Assembly: GCF_003966695.1 (NCBI RefSeq)
Contig: NZ_AP018827.1
Coordinates: forward strand, 2,212,501 to 2,276,500
Source of the DNA: Asticcacaulis excentricus
GTDB taxonomy: Bacteria; Pseudomonadota; Alphaproteobacteria; Caulobacterales; Caulobacteraceae
Length of the DNA: 64,000 bases
Reading direction: 5' to 3'
The notes beneath the pieces are model-generated. The model saw only the letters and a list, made by a program, of their open reading frames with translations. It had not been told where the DNA came from and searched no databases. Each line of letters opens with the position of its first letter. The first letter of the stretch is position 1. Below, in pieces: positions 45,291 through 53,826 of the stretch. The translations under genes and the position numbers were made by a program.

Positions 45291-46920
45291 GCAAGGCTCC
45301 GGCAAAGGCGTCGCGGCCAAGGCGGCCCACGGTGTCGATGAAGCGCTCGGTCTCATCCGTGCGCAGGTCGAGATAGAGTTTGATCAGGCGTTCCAACGCG
45401 GCGGGCACGGCCTCGGCGCTCAGGCCCTTGCCCGTAATGACGCCCAGCGCGGCCTGCTCATCGGCGCGGCCGCCCAGCAGGATCTGATAGAATTCCTCGC
45501 CCTGCTTATCGACGCCCAGAATGCCGATATGGCCGACATGGTGGTGACCGCAGGCATTAATGCAGCCGGAAATCTTGATCTGAAGATCGCCGATCTTGTC
45601 GGTCAGCTCGGCATCGGCAAAGCGCTGCGAAATGTCCTGCGCCAGCGGGATCGAACGCGCATTGGCCAGCGAGCAGTAGTCGAGACCGGGGCATGCGATC
45701 ATGTCGGTGATCTTGCCGACATTGGCAGAAGACAGACCGTTCTGATCCAGCAGACGATAGAGGTCATACAGGTCGGCTTTGGCGACGTGCGGCAGGATGA
45801 CGTTCTGCTCATGGCTGACGCGCAATTCGCCGTAAGCGAAGCGATCGGCGGCATCGGCCATCACATCCATCTGCGCCGAAGAGGCATCGCCCGGCGGCAG
45901 GCCGGTCGGTTTCAGCGAAATCGTCACCGACACATGGTCGTCGCGGCGGTGGGCCAGCGTATTGTTGCGCACCCAGCGGGCAAAACCGGCATCGGCGGCC
46001 TTGGCGCGGTCCAGAGCGGCAGCGTCAAACGCCTTGTCGGCATAGGCCGGCTGCGGGAAGAAGCTCTTGATGCGCGCGATTTCGGCGTGCGGCGCGTCGA
46101 TCTGCGCCTGATCGAGCGTCGCCCATTCTTCCTCGACCTGACGCGCATATTCCTGCGGCCCCAGCGCCGAGACGAGGATCTTGATACGCGCCTTGTAGAT
46201 ATTATCGCGGCGGCCATACCGGTTATAGACGCGCAACGCGGCTTCGAGATAGCTGAGCAGCTTTTCGCCGGGCAGGCCCGACCTGATCAGGTGCCCCAGA
46301 TGCGGGGTACGACCCATGCCGCCGCCGACATAGACATCAAAGCCCTTGTCGGTCAGTTGCAGCCCAATGTCGTGCACGCGGATGGCGGCGCGGTCGCGGG
46401 TGGCGCCGGTAATGGCGATCTTAAACTTGCGCGGCAGGAAGGTGAATTCCGGGTGGAAGGTGGACCACTGACGGATCAGCTCGGCCCACGGGCGCGGATC
46501 GTCGATCTCATCCCTGGCCGCCCCGGCAAACTGATCGGTGGTGGTGTTGCGGATGCAGTTGCCCGACGTCTGGATGGCGTGCATTTCGACGGCGGCCAGG
46601 TCTTCGAGAATCTGCGGCGTGTCGGCCAGTTTGATCCAGTTGAACTGGATATTCTGGCGCGTGGTGAAGTGGCCGAAATCGCGGTCATAGGTGCGCGCAA
46701 TATGGGCGAAGGTGCGCATCTGACGCGACGACAGCACGCCATAGGGCACGGCGATACGCAGCATATAGGCGTGCAGTTGCAGGTAGAGGCCGTTCATCAG
46801 GCGCAGCGGCTTGAACTGATCCTCGCTCAGCTCGCCCTTCAGGCGACGTTCGACCTGATCTTTGAATTCGGCGTTGCGGGCGGCGACCATGGCGTGGTCG
46901 AACTGGTCATACTGATACAT
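45277..46920 (-). CDS. cysI: Sulfite/nitrite reductase hemoprotein (siroheme, [4Fe-4S])
   Basis: A 547-residue siroheme reductase. The start MYQYDQFDHAMVAARNAEF at 46920 is preferred over a longer in-frame ORF. Two ferredoxin-like half-domains lead to a C-terminal cluster site: CPGLDYC (C-x5-C) and CINACGHHHVGH (C-x3-C), the siroheme/[4Fe-4S] ligands. It reduces sulfite to sulfide with six electrons. There is no CysJ flavoprotein next to it, so ferredoxin or the DUF934/DUF2849 partners may be involved in electron supply. Operon context favours sulfite over nitrite. Confidence 0.9.
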   Translation of the reverse strand: MYQYDQFDHAMVAARNAEFKDQVERRLKGELSEDQFKPLRLMNGLYLQLHAYMLRIAVPYGVLSSRQMRTFAHIARTYDRDFGHFTTRQNIQFNWIKLADTPQILEDLAAVEMHAIQTSGNCIRNTTTDQFAGAARDEIDDPRPWAELIRQWSTFHPEFTFLPRKFKIAITGATRDRAAIRVHDIGLQLTDKGFDVYVGGGMGRTPHLGHLIRSGLPGEKLLSYLEAALRVYNRYGRRDNIYKARIKILVSALGPQEYARQVEEEWATLDQAQIDAPHAEIARIKSFFPQPAYADKAFDAAALDRAKAADAGFARWVRNNTLAHRRDDHVSVTISLKPTGLPPGDASSAQMDVMADAADRFAYGELRVSHEQNVILPHVAKADLYDLYRLLDQNGLSSANVGKITDMIACPGLDYCSLANARSIPLAQDISQRFADAELTDKIGDLQIKISGCINACGHHHVGHIGILGVDKQGEEFYQILLGGRADEQAALGVITGKGLSAEAVPAALERLIKLYLDLRTDETERFIDTVGRLGRDAFAGALHEPA

Positions 46921-46921
46921 G

Positions 46922-47233
46922 TTAGAAAACCTCTCCGCGCTGGTGCTGACGGGCGGTGTCGAAGGCGGTCTGACCCGCGGTAGGGCCATTGGCGCGCACG
47001 TGCTCACGCACATATTCGCGCTTGACCAGGGTATTCTCATCGAGGAGCGGCACAAGGTAGGGCGCGACCACTTCGGTTTCGCGCGCCTTCCAGTCTTCCA
47101 GCAGCGCGGCCGCCGCCTCGTCCTCAAGGCGGGTGGCCAGCGCCGCGTCTTCGGTCCAGCCCGACAGGTCCGGGCCTCCGGCGTACCACAGCACCAGACC
47201 ATCGGTCAGGCGATTGGCGGTCAGGAGTTTCAT
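46922..47233 (-). CDS. DUF2849-family protein
   Basis: A 103-residue protein (MKLLTANRLTDGLVLWYAG...). Its ATG overlaps the cysG stop by 4 bp and its stop lies 1-2 bp before cysI. The VVAPYLVPLLDENTLVKREYVREHVRANGP stretch is characteristic of DUF2849. These small proteins occur almost only between cysG and cysI in alphaproteobacteria; no activity is known. An assembly or sulfite-handling role is a guess. Confidence 0.82.
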   Translation of the reverse strand: MKLLTANRLTDGLVLWYAGGPDLSGWTEDAALATRLEDEAAAALLEDWKARETEVVAPYLVPLLDENTLVKREYVREHVRANGPTAGQTAFDTARQHQRGEVF

Positions 47234-48627
47234 GTAATCCTCGCAGGTTCGGCGACGGCAGGGTGCGCGGCCGTCGGCTGATAAAGAGCGGCGACTTCGC
47301 CGATAATGAGCAGGGCCGGCCCCTTGGGCGGATCAGCGCGCAGGGTTTCCGGCAGATCAGACAGACAGGTCAGTCTGCGAACTTCGTCGGGCCGCGTACC
47401 GTTTTCTACCACCAGAACCGGCGTATCGGCGGCGCGCCCATGCTGGGTCAGCTTTTCGGAAATGGTCTGGGCGGTGTGGATGCCCATATAGACGACCAGC
47501 GTATGGTTGTGCGCCGCCAGCCGTTCCCAGTCGAGCGCCAGCGGATTGTGCTCGAAATCCCCATCCTTAGCGTGTCCGGTGATGAAGCTCACGCTTTGCG
47601 CATGGTCGCGGTGGGTGAGGGGCACGGCGGTTGAGGCCGCGCAGCCCAGCGCCGCCGTGATGCCTGGCGTGATATGGACTTCGATCCCCGCCGCTTTCAG
47701 CGCTTCGACCTCTTCGCCGCCGCGTCCGAAGACGAACGGATCGCCGCCTTTGAGGCGCACAACGCGCTTGCCCAGCCGCGCCTGTTCGACCAGCAGGCTG
47801 TGGATTTGATCCTGCGGCACCGAATGGTTGGAGCGCGCCTTCCCGACATAGAAGCGTTCGGCGTCGCGGCGCGCCATGTCCATAATGCCGTCGCCGACCA
47901 GCCGGTCATAGACGATGACATCGGCCTCGCTGAGGAGGCGCAGCGCTTTCAGCGTCAGAAGCTCCGGATCGCCGGGACCGGCCCCGACCAGATGCACGAC
48001 GCCCTGACGCGGTTGCGGGTTACGCGCGGCAGCGAGCGCTATGTCTACGGCCTGATCAATGCGGCCTTCGCGCGCCAGCCGCGCCGCGTCGGACTCCAGC
48101 ACGTCTTCCCAGAAGCGGCGGCGCTCATCGACGTGGGGCAATAGTGCGCGCAGGTGCGGGCTGAGGCGCAGAGCAAACTCGGCCAGTTGCGCTTCGGACG
48201 GCGGCACCGCCGCCTCGATGCGGCGGCGGGTTTCGCGAGCCAGAACCGGAGCTGTGCCGCCGGTGGCCACACCGATCGACAGCGGACCGCGGTCGATAAT
48301 GGCCGGGACGTGGAAGTCACCCAGATCAGGATTATCGACGACATTGAGCGGCTTATGCGCCGCGCGTACCAGCGTCGCCCCCTGTTCGGCCTTCGCGCGA
48401 TCCTCGAACGCCACGATGACAAAGGTGGCGTCGCTCAGGTCTTCGACCGTCGGCCAGCGGCGTTCGGGCGCCACGCCCTCATAGGCCGTCTCATCGTCCG
48501 GCGTATAGACGCTTAAGCTCGCCGGGGTGCGCCGCAGCAGGGTCAGCTTGCGCGCAAGCCAGTCGCCCGTCCCGATCAGGACGACGCGCCGGCCTTCGAG
48601 CGGCCAGGAGAGCGGCAATGCGAGCAT
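47230..48627 (-). CDS. cysG: Siroheme synthase (multifunctional)
   Basis: A 465-residue fusion. Residues 1 to about 210 are precorrin-2 dehydrogenase/sirohydrochlorin ferrochelatase (Rossmann VVLIGTGDWLARKL). Residues 215-465 are uroporphyrinogen-III methyltransferase: GAGPGDPELLTLKALR, VRLKGGDPFVFGRGGEE and VVYMG. It makes the siroheme needed by CysI from uroporphyrinogen III. It is the first gene of the sulfate-assimilation operon. The N-terminal half lacks the canonical GxGxxA glycine pattern (GTGDWLA), so its redox site is slightly atypical. Confidence 0.92.
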   Translation of the reverse strand: MLALPLSWPLEGRRVVLIGTGDWLARKLTLLRRTPASLSVYTPDDETAYEGVAPERRWPTVEDLSDATFVIVAFEDRAKAEQGATLVRAAHKPLNVVDNPDLGDFHVPAIIDRGPLSIGVATGGTAPVLARETRRRIEAAVPPSEAQLAEFALRLSPHLRALLPHVDERRRFWEDVLESDAARLAREGRIDQAVDIALAAARNPQPRQGVVHLVGAGPGDPELLTLKALRLLSEADVIVYDRLVGDGIMDMARRDAERFYVGKARSNHSVPQDQIHSLLVEQARLGKRVVRLKGGDPFVFGRGGEEVEALKAAGIEVHITPGITAALGCAASTAVPLTHRDHAQSVSFITGHAKDGDFEHNPLALDWERLAAHNHTLVVYMGIHTAQTISEKLTQHGRAADTPVLVVENGTRPDEVRRLTCLSDLPETLRADPPKGPALLIIGEVAALYQPTAAHPAVAEPARIT

Positions 48628-48742
48628 AAGGAGGGTCCGCGGCGGTTCAGAAGATGAGGGTCTGGTGCCTCTTTGAAGAGGCTTTTAGTCCCCACCCGCC
48701 GCGAAGGAAAGCGATGCTTTGTGCAGACTGGGTTTAGGGCGG
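48628..48742 (-). promoter_or_regulatory. Leader/promoter region of the cys operon
   Basis: 115 bp between the KAP gene stop and cysG. It contains a perfect hairpin GCCTCTT-TG-AAGAGGC (about 48670-48685) and an AAGGAGG ribosome site for cysG. The hairpin could be a pause or attenuator structure, or the KAP gene terminator. No known riboswitch pattern was recognised. Confidence 0.4.
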
Positions 48743-50053
48743 CTAAAGGGAGCGATGTATCTGCATCTCCCACCTGAGATAATTGCGTTCAAGATATTTA
48801 TTAAAGCTACCATTTTCTCTTTGATAAATATCGAACGCACTCATCACTTGAGTAAGATCGGATTCGCTCATTACGTTAATTAAAAATGTTTTCCATCCGC
48901 CGCTAGTTGGTTTAGGGTAGAACTCGTCAACAATGACGCTAGCTTCAACTGGATCAAGTGCTGTGCGCATTATTTTTTCGTAATTTTTAATGTCAAAAAA
49001 TCTTATTGCAGTAATAATTGCTAGGTAAGAGTTTAGTGAGCTAGTGTACGTTTGAGAATTTATAATTGAAATTGATTGTATGTATTTTTGAAATGATCTT
49101 ATTGATACGTTTTTATTTTGAAAATAATTTATAATTTGCGAAATGTCGCTTCTAATGATCAGATTGTTTCTTATATGTGAAAGATACGAATCGATTGGAA
49201 CGACTCCTCTTGGATGATTGGAATCCGGAAGATTTGTGAAAATCGTAAAAAATTTTTCTAGATATGTATCTGAATTTATACCATTTCCGTAAGCATACGA
49301 AACTGAATTTTTTAACTGAAGAATGTGCACGCCGAACACGAAATGAATACTGGGAACTGAACAAAAATGTTTTATTCTCTCCAGTAGTTTAAGAGCATAA
49401 TCCGGGCGGCACCTGTCGAGTTCATCAATTATAAAAATTAATGGTTTTGGATTAATGGGATGTCCATCTTCATTTTTCGGTCCATCATAAAGCTTATCGG
49501 GCAACTGACTTAGGGCTTCCCGGAAAGCTTGAAATTCATTTTTTGTCTCTTCGTACTTATCAATTAATTCGCCTACTTCTTTAGCCGCATAGTCAGCGAG
49601 GCCATCTGCGACATCATCTTTGACGCTGTCAATGAGCGAGCCATCAACTGCATTCAGAGTGACTAGCTTAGTGCCAACTTTGACGAAGCCCTTCGCCAGA
49701 GCAAAGGCAACTTTCTTCGCCTTTTCGCTAATCGCAGTTTTAATCCCCTGATCTTTAGCCAAAGCTACAATTTCCCCTGCCAACGGGATAAAGGGATCGT
49801 CGTAATAGTCATTGGCAAAGGCGTCGAATTCAATGACCGGGAAGCCCTCGTTTCGAAGGTGTCCCGCCCACATTTTCAGGAAGGTGGTTTTGCCTTCACC
49901 CCATTGCGCATCAATGGCCAGAGTGATGGGGAAATTCGTGTTGGCGAGCAGGTTTGTCAGGCGTTCGCCAAAGGCTTCATGGCGGAAAATATCCTTCTCA
50001 GGCGTGAAGCCTTCATTCGCGCCTATATCCAGGCTGAAATCGTAAAGCGGCAT
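48743..50053 (-). CDS. KAP-family P-loop NTPase, AT-rich
   Basis: A 436-residue KAP ATPase. Walker A is AQWGEGKTTF, Walker B is IFIIDELDRCRPDYA with the family-typical D-E-L-D-R-C, and a long insert separates them. The usual KAP transmembrane pair is not visible. KAP NTPases are found in phage-defence and mobile contexts, and some are membrane signalling proteins. The C-terminal half (48780-49450) is far more AT-rich than the rest of the window, while the N-terminal part is closer to average, which suggests transfer with a mosaic origin. It has a good GGAG ribosome site and no visible partner gene. Its function is unknown. Confidence 0.85.
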   Translation of the reverse strand: MPLYDFSLDIGANEGFTPEKDIFRHEAFGERLTNLLANTNFPITLAIDAQWGEGKTTFLKMWAGHLRNEGFPVIEFDAFANDYYDDPFIPLAGEIVALAKDQGIKTAISEKAKKVAFALAKGFVKVGTKLVTLNAVDGSLIDSVKDDVADGLADYAAKEVGELIDKYEETKNEFQAFREALSQLPDKLYDGPKNEDGHPINPKPLIFIIDELDRCRPDYALKLLERIKHFCSVPSIHFVFGVHILQLKNSVSYAYGNGINSDTYLEKFFTIFTNLPDSNHPRGVVPIDSYLSHIRNNLIIRSDISQIINYFQNKNVSIRSFQKYIQSISIINSQTYTSSLNSYLAIITAIRFFDIKNYEKIMRTALDPVEASVIVDEFYPKPTSGGWKTFLINVMSESDLTQVMSAFDIYQRENGSFNKYLERNYLRWEMQIHRSL

Positions 50054-50167
50054 CAGCGATCTCCTTTAGATTGCACGATGTTACGACGATTCTCATAGGG
50101 TTGAATTGGCTAAAGCGCTGCGAACGCGATATTAACCGCACCATGTTATTCTCACAGGGTTCCGTCT

Positions 50168-50755
50168 GTGAAAGATGTAGTGCTCATGTTGGCGTCACCT
50201 TCTCTGGCCACCCTGCGGCCGCTGGCTTCCGAAGACCGCGAGCGCCTGTTTGACTGGCGCAACCGCGAAGAGGTGCGCCGGTACATGTACACCGACACCC
50301 TGATCCCCTGTGAGCGGCATGAGGCGTGGTTTGAGGCCTTAAGCGGCAATGAGACGCGGCGCTATTTCATTATCGAATGGGACGGGCAGCCGGTCGGGCT
50401 GGCCAATTTCGTCGATATCGACCGGGTGTCGCAAAAGGCGGCCTGGGCCTTCTATCTGGCCGAAACCACAGCGCGCGGTAAAGGCCTGGGCGCGTGGGTC
50501 GAATTTCAGATGATCGAGCACGCTTTCAACGTCCTCAACCTCGAAAAGCTGTGGTGTGAGGTGCTGGAAAGCAATGGCGCCGTGTGGAAGCTGCACCAAT
50601 CCTTTGGCTTTCAGACCGAAGCGCATTTCCGCCGCCACGTGGTCAAATCCGACGGGCCGCACGATGTGATCGGGCTGGGGCTGTTGCGCGCCGACTGGGC
50701 CGCGGTGCGCGACGATTGCCGGGCGCGGCTTCTGAGTCATGGATACACGGTTTAA
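50168..50755 (+). CDS. GNAT acetyltransferase, PseH-like
   Basis: A 195-residue GNAT that resembles PseH (UDP-4-amino-4,6-dideoxy-N-acetyl-beta-L-altrosamine N-acetyltransferase). FDWRNREEVRRYMYTD fits the PseH FxWRN-x-x-x-x-x-x-M block. ARGKGLGAWVEFQMIEHAFN is the acetyl-CoA loop with RGKGLG, and EVLESNGAVWKLHQSFGFQ is the typical end motif. It is more canonical than the protein at 13531, so this may be the ordinary acetyltransferase of the pseudaminate pathway. Start GTG at 50168 or ATG at 50186. It is divergent from the KAP gene. Confidence 0.78.
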   Translation: MKDVVLMLASPSLATLRPLASEDRERLFDWRNREEVRRYMYTDTLIPCERHEAWFEALSGNETRRYFIIEWDGQPVGLANFVDIDRVSQKAAWAFYLAETTARGKGLGAWVEFQMIEHAFNVLNLEKLWCEVLESNGAVWKLHQSFGFQTEAHFRRHVVKSDGPHDVIGLGLLRADWAAVRDDCRARLLSHGYTV

Positions 50756-50830
50756 GCCCCTGTGAAGGGCGCGCGGATGCGCCTATATTATGGGCACATG
50801 ATTTTAGGTGGACACAACATTTCGCTCCGG

Positions 50831-50977
50831 CACCTCCCCTGATTTGGCTTCGCCGAACTTCGTTTCAGGGGAGGGTGGCGCGCAGCGCCGGGTGGGGTTA
50901 AAGCAGGTGGTGTTAACCCCACCGTCTTTGACGCCTAAACGGCGTCAAATCCACCTCCCCTGAAATCAGGGGAGGTG
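50831..50977. repeat. CCTCCCC palindromic repeat, long form
   Basis: The element begins with CACCTCCCC...GGGGAGG and ends with a perfect CACCTCCCCTGA-AA-TCAGGGGAGGTG hairpin. Between them lie GGTGGGGTTAA...TTAACCCCACC arms and GACGCC-TAAAC-GGCGTC. The modules recur at 3862-3999 and 52167-52196. It fills the gap before msrB and has no coding potential. Confidence 0.65.
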
Positions 50978-51035
50978 CTTGAATGAAACGTTCATCTAAA
51001 ACCATTCTAGGGGCACACTGTAAAAGGACATCCGC

Positions 51036-51509
51036 ATGGCCCGTTCCGAACTGGGGTTCGACCTGACCCCGCCTCCGCCCGAAAAGCTGCGCTTGCTGGC
51101 TGAAAAGCTCGATCCCGAAGCGCGGCGCATCCTGCTCGATCACGGCACCGAGCCGCCCTTCTGCGGCAAGTTCGATGAGTATGAGGAGGAGGGGCTGTAC
51201 ACCTGCGCCCTGTGCGCCCTGCCGCTGTTTTCCTCGCGCGCCAAGTTCCATTCGGGATCGGGCTGGCCCAGCTTCTATCAGGGCGTGGGTGAGGGGCATA
51301 TCCGCTATCTGCGCGACGTCTCACACGGCATGGTACGCACGGAAATCCGCTGCGGCCGCTGCGACTCACATCTGGGGCACGTGTTCGAAGACGGCCCGCG
51401 CCCGACCGGCCTGCGTTACTGCCTCAATTCGGTAGCGATGGACTTTGTGCCGGATGGGCAGGCCCTGCCGGACCCGCTGGAACGCGACGATCCGGCGGCG
51501 ATTGGCTGA
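51036..51509 (+). CDS. msrB: Peptide-methionine (R)-S-oxide reductase
   Basis: A 157-residue MsrB that repairs methionine-R-sulfoxide with thioredoxin. Zinc cysteines occur in CALC and CGRC (GRCDSHLGHVF), and RYCLNSVAM provides the catalytic Cys near residue 130. HSGSGWPSF is the substrate-binding block. The first 25 residues (MARSELGFDLTPPPPEK) are a slightly extended N-terminus. AAAGGA lies before the ATG at 51036. Confidence 0.93.
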   Translation: MARSELGFDLTPPPPEKLRLLAEKLDPEARRILLDHGTEPPFCGKFDEYEEEGLYTCALCALPLFSSRAKFHSGSGWPSFYQGVGEGHIRYLRDVSHGMVRTEIRCGRCDSHLGHVFEDGPRPTGLRYCLNSVAMDFVPDGQALPDPLERDDPAAIG

Positions 51510-51532
51510 TTTCTGAAACATTTTTGCGTGTG

Positions 51533-51562
51533 AGCCCGGCCCTCTGGTCGGGCTTCTTTTTT
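51533..51562 (+). terminator. Terminator of msrB
   Basis: AGCCCGGCC pairs with GGTCGGGCT and is followed by TCTTTTTT, 24 bp after the stop codon. Confidence 0.85.
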
Positions 51563-51791
51563 GCCCCTGAAGAGCAAAATTCTTTTATTTCACAATATTA
51601 TGAGATCATTTAATCCGTAAACTGATTAAATTCAGGCGGTAAAAAATCCGTGATTTTGTTCAGGGTCCGGAATATTTTTTGTTGCCAAACCTCTGAATTA
51701 GCGCATTCTTTATGGGCAGTCCCACGGGTTACGGTTGCGCCCTTGAACAAGGCATTCGCCCAAGAACAAGAAAAAATGGAGTGAATTCGTC
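51563..51791. other. Short AT-rich intergenic stretch
   Basis: 229 bp between msrB and a small exported-protein gene. It is AT-rich for this window (ATTCTTTTATTTCACAATAT and similar) and contains the promoter of the next gene. No specific motif was recognised. Confidence 0.4.
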
Positions 51792-52160
51792 ATGATGAAA
51801 TCTGTCTATGGTGCCGCCGCCGCTGCGGCCTTTCTGACCCTCGCCGTGCCGGCCTTTGCCGAATGCGACGCGCAGCAGGAGCGCATGGTGGGTAAGGCGA
51901 TTGCCGACTCGGTGAAGGCCGATGCCGAAAGCGTGTCGGGCCAGGTGCGCAAGGCGGTGGTGGACCTTGATCGCTGCGAAGGCGGCAGCACGCATTTCGA
52001 TACGCAGTTCAGGGTCAAGGCCGCTCTGGCCGATGGCAAGGTGGTGTGGGTCGAAGGCCACGCGCGCGGCGTCAACGATCAGATCGAGTCGATACAGTAC
52101 CGTCAGGCCAGCCCGGAGCTGGTGGCGCTGGTGCGCGGCACGGCTCTGGCCAGCCGGTGA
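51792..52160 (+). CDS. Small exported protein of unknown function
   Basis: A 122-residue protein with a clear Sec signal peptide (hydrophobic AAAAAAFLTLAVPAFA, cleavage likely after AFA). The mature part is about 100 residues with two Cys (one just after the cleavage site, one in DLDRCEGG) that could form a disulfide. The remainder alternates helix and strand. It has no resemblance to a family I can name. It stands alone behind its own AT-rich promoter region and is followed by a repeat hairpin and a terminator. Confidence 0.75.
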   Translation: MMKSVYGAAAAAAFLTLAVPAFAECDAQQERMVGKAIADSVKADAESVSGQVRKAVVDLDRCEGGSTHFDTQFRVKAALADGKVVWVEGHARGVNDQIESIQYRQASPELVALVRGTALASR

Positions 52161-52166
52161 GCCTAA

Positions 52167-52196
52167 AGCGCCTCCCCTGAAATCAGGGGAGGCGCT
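52167..52196. repeat. CCTCCCC palindromic repeat, single hairpin
   Basis: AGCGCCTCCCCTGA-AA-TCAGGGGAGGCGCT: the core of the end hairpin at 50952-50977, with the outer CACC/GGTG pair replaced by the equally paired AGCGC/GCGCT. Confidence 0.65.
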
Positions 52197-52215
52197 AACC
52201 GCATAAGCATCACAA

Positions 52216-52245
52216 AAAAGCGCCCTCGTTTCCGGGGGCGCTTTT
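52216..52245. terminator. Bidirectional terminator between the small exported-protein and aldehyde dehydrogenase genes
   Basis: AAAAGCGCCC and GGGCGCTTTT form a 10-bp stem with A and T runs at both ends, between convergent genes. Confidence 0.85.
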
Positions 52246-52295
52246 AATGTTTCGGGTGTGGGGGCGGCGGCCCCCACGTCCTTTGTCCAGCGAAC

Positions 52296-53729
52296 TTAAC
52301 CCGCGAAGGTATAGGCCGTCTTGACGATGGTGTAGAATTCCTTGGCGTAGGCGCCTTGTTCGCGCGAGCCGTAGGAGGAGGCTTTGCGGCCACCGAACGG
52401 TACGTGGTAATCGACACCAGCGGTCGGCAGGTTGACCATGACCATACCGGCCTGAGCCTTACGTTTGAAGGTTTCAGCGGCCTTCAGCGACGAGGTGCAG
52501 ATACCGGCCGACAGGCCCATTTCGGTGTCGTTGGCGACCTTGATGGCTTCGTCGAGGTCCTTGACGCGGATGACCGAGGCGACCGGCCCGAAGACCTCTT
52601 CCTTGTTGATGGCCATGTCCGGCGTCGTCTTGTCGATCAGGGTCGGGGCGTAATAGTAGCCCGGCGTGCCGAAGGTCAGGTCTTCACCACCGGCGACGAC
52701 CACGCCGCCTTCGGACTTGGCCTTGGCGACAGCGTCCTGCGCGATCTTGAGCTGTTCCTGAGAGGCGATCGGGCCCATCTGCACGCCGTCGGCGCGGCTG
52801 TCGCCGACCTTGATGGCCTTGGCCGCGTCGGCCAGAGCCGAGACGAACTTATCGGCGATGCCTTCCGTCACGATGATGCGCGACGAGGCCGTGCAGCGGT
52901 GACCGGATGAGAAGAAGGACGAGTTCAGCACCGAGTTAACGGCGATATTCAGATCAGCGTCGTCGAGCACGATGACCGGGTTCTTGCCACCCATTTCGCA
53001 CTGGATACGCTTGCCCTTGGCCACGGCGGCGTCGCGCACGCGGGTGCCGGTCGGGACCGAGCCGGTGAAGGTGATGGCGTCGCAGCCGTCGATCATCAGC
53101 GGACCGGCGACCGAACCGCGGGCGAAGACGACGTTCAGCACGCCCTTGGGCAGGCCGGCGCGCGTCAGGATGTCGGCCAGCGCCCAGGCGCAGCCCGGCG
53201 TCAGTTCGGCCGGCTTACACACCACGGTGTTGCCGAAGGCGATGGCCGGGGCCATCTTCCACGCCGGGATGGCGATGGGGAAGTTCCACGGGCAGATCAG
53301 GCCGATGACGCCGACCGGCTCACGGGTGATTTCGACCTTGATGCCCGGACGCACGGAATCGAGCACTTCGCCGTGGGCACGCAGGGCTTCGCCAGCGAAA
53401 TACTTGAAGATGTGACCGGCGCGGGTGACTTCGCCGATACCTTCGGGCAGGGTCTTGCCTTCTTCGCGCGACAACAGCGCGCCCAGCTCGGCCTTGCGGG
53501 CCAGGATTTCCGTACCGGCGGCGTCGAGAATGTCGAAACGCTGCTGCGGAGTCGAATATTGCCAGGTTTCAAAGGCAGCACGCGCGGCGGCGATGGCGGC
53601 GGTTACTTCCGGCTCACCGGCGGTCGAATAGACGCCGATGACATCATTGGTGTCCGACGGGTTGATGTTGTTGAAGGTGGTGCCGGTAACGACCCATTCG
53701 CCGTTGATCAGATTGCCGTAAGTGGTCAA
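52296..53729 (-). CDS. Alpha-ketoglutaric semialdehyde-type aldehyde dehydrogenase
   Basis: A 477-residue ALDH. The PWNFP motif, GSVPTGTRV cofactor loop, catalytic Glu in CEMGGKNPV and catalytic Cys in SGHRCTASS are all present. Its pattern is that of 2,5-dioxopentanoate dehydrogenases in pentose/uronate oxidation. The most likely start is the TTG at 53729 (MTTYGNLINGEWV), preceded by AGGGAGAG; the upstream frame to 53801 is not family-like. A 14-bp LacI-type operator lies about 100 bp upstream, similar to the XylR site of Caulobacter xylose genes. It stands alone on its strand. Confidence 0.85.
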   Translation of the reverse strand: MTTYGNLINGEWVVTGTTFNNINPSDTNDVIGVYSTAGEPEVTAAIAAARAAFETWQYSTPQQRFDILDAAGTEILARKAELGALLSREEGKTLPEGIGEVTRAGHIFKYFAGEALRAHGEVLDSVRPGIKVEITREPVGVIGLICPWNFPIAIPAWKMAPAIAFGNTVVCKPAELTPGCAWALADILTRAGLPKGVLNVVFARGSVAGPLMIDGCDAITFTGSVPTGTRVRDAAVAKGKRIQCEMGGKNPVIVLDDADLNIAVNSVLNSSFFSSGHRCTASSRIIVTEGIADKFVSALADAAKAIKVGDSRADGVQMGPIASQEQLKIAQDAVAKAKSEGGVVVAGGEDLTFGTPGYYYAPTLIDKTTPDMAINKEEVFGPVASVIRVKDLDEAIKVANDTEMGLSAGICTSSLKAAETFKRKAQAGMVMVNLPTAGVDYHVPFGGRKASSYGSREQGAYAKEFYTIVKTAYTFAG

Positions 53730-53826
53730 GGTAGCTCTCCCTGCATGAATAAGGCGTTTGCCCGTGCGACGGAAATAGACCCGGACACGCGCCCGTACCA
53801 ATGCCGAACGGGTATCCGTGAAAATA

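Noticed and set aside
48628-48742. Possible SAM or other sulfur riboswitch before cysG
   Set aside because: A hairpin is present, but I could not match the conserved core or pseudoknot of any known class.
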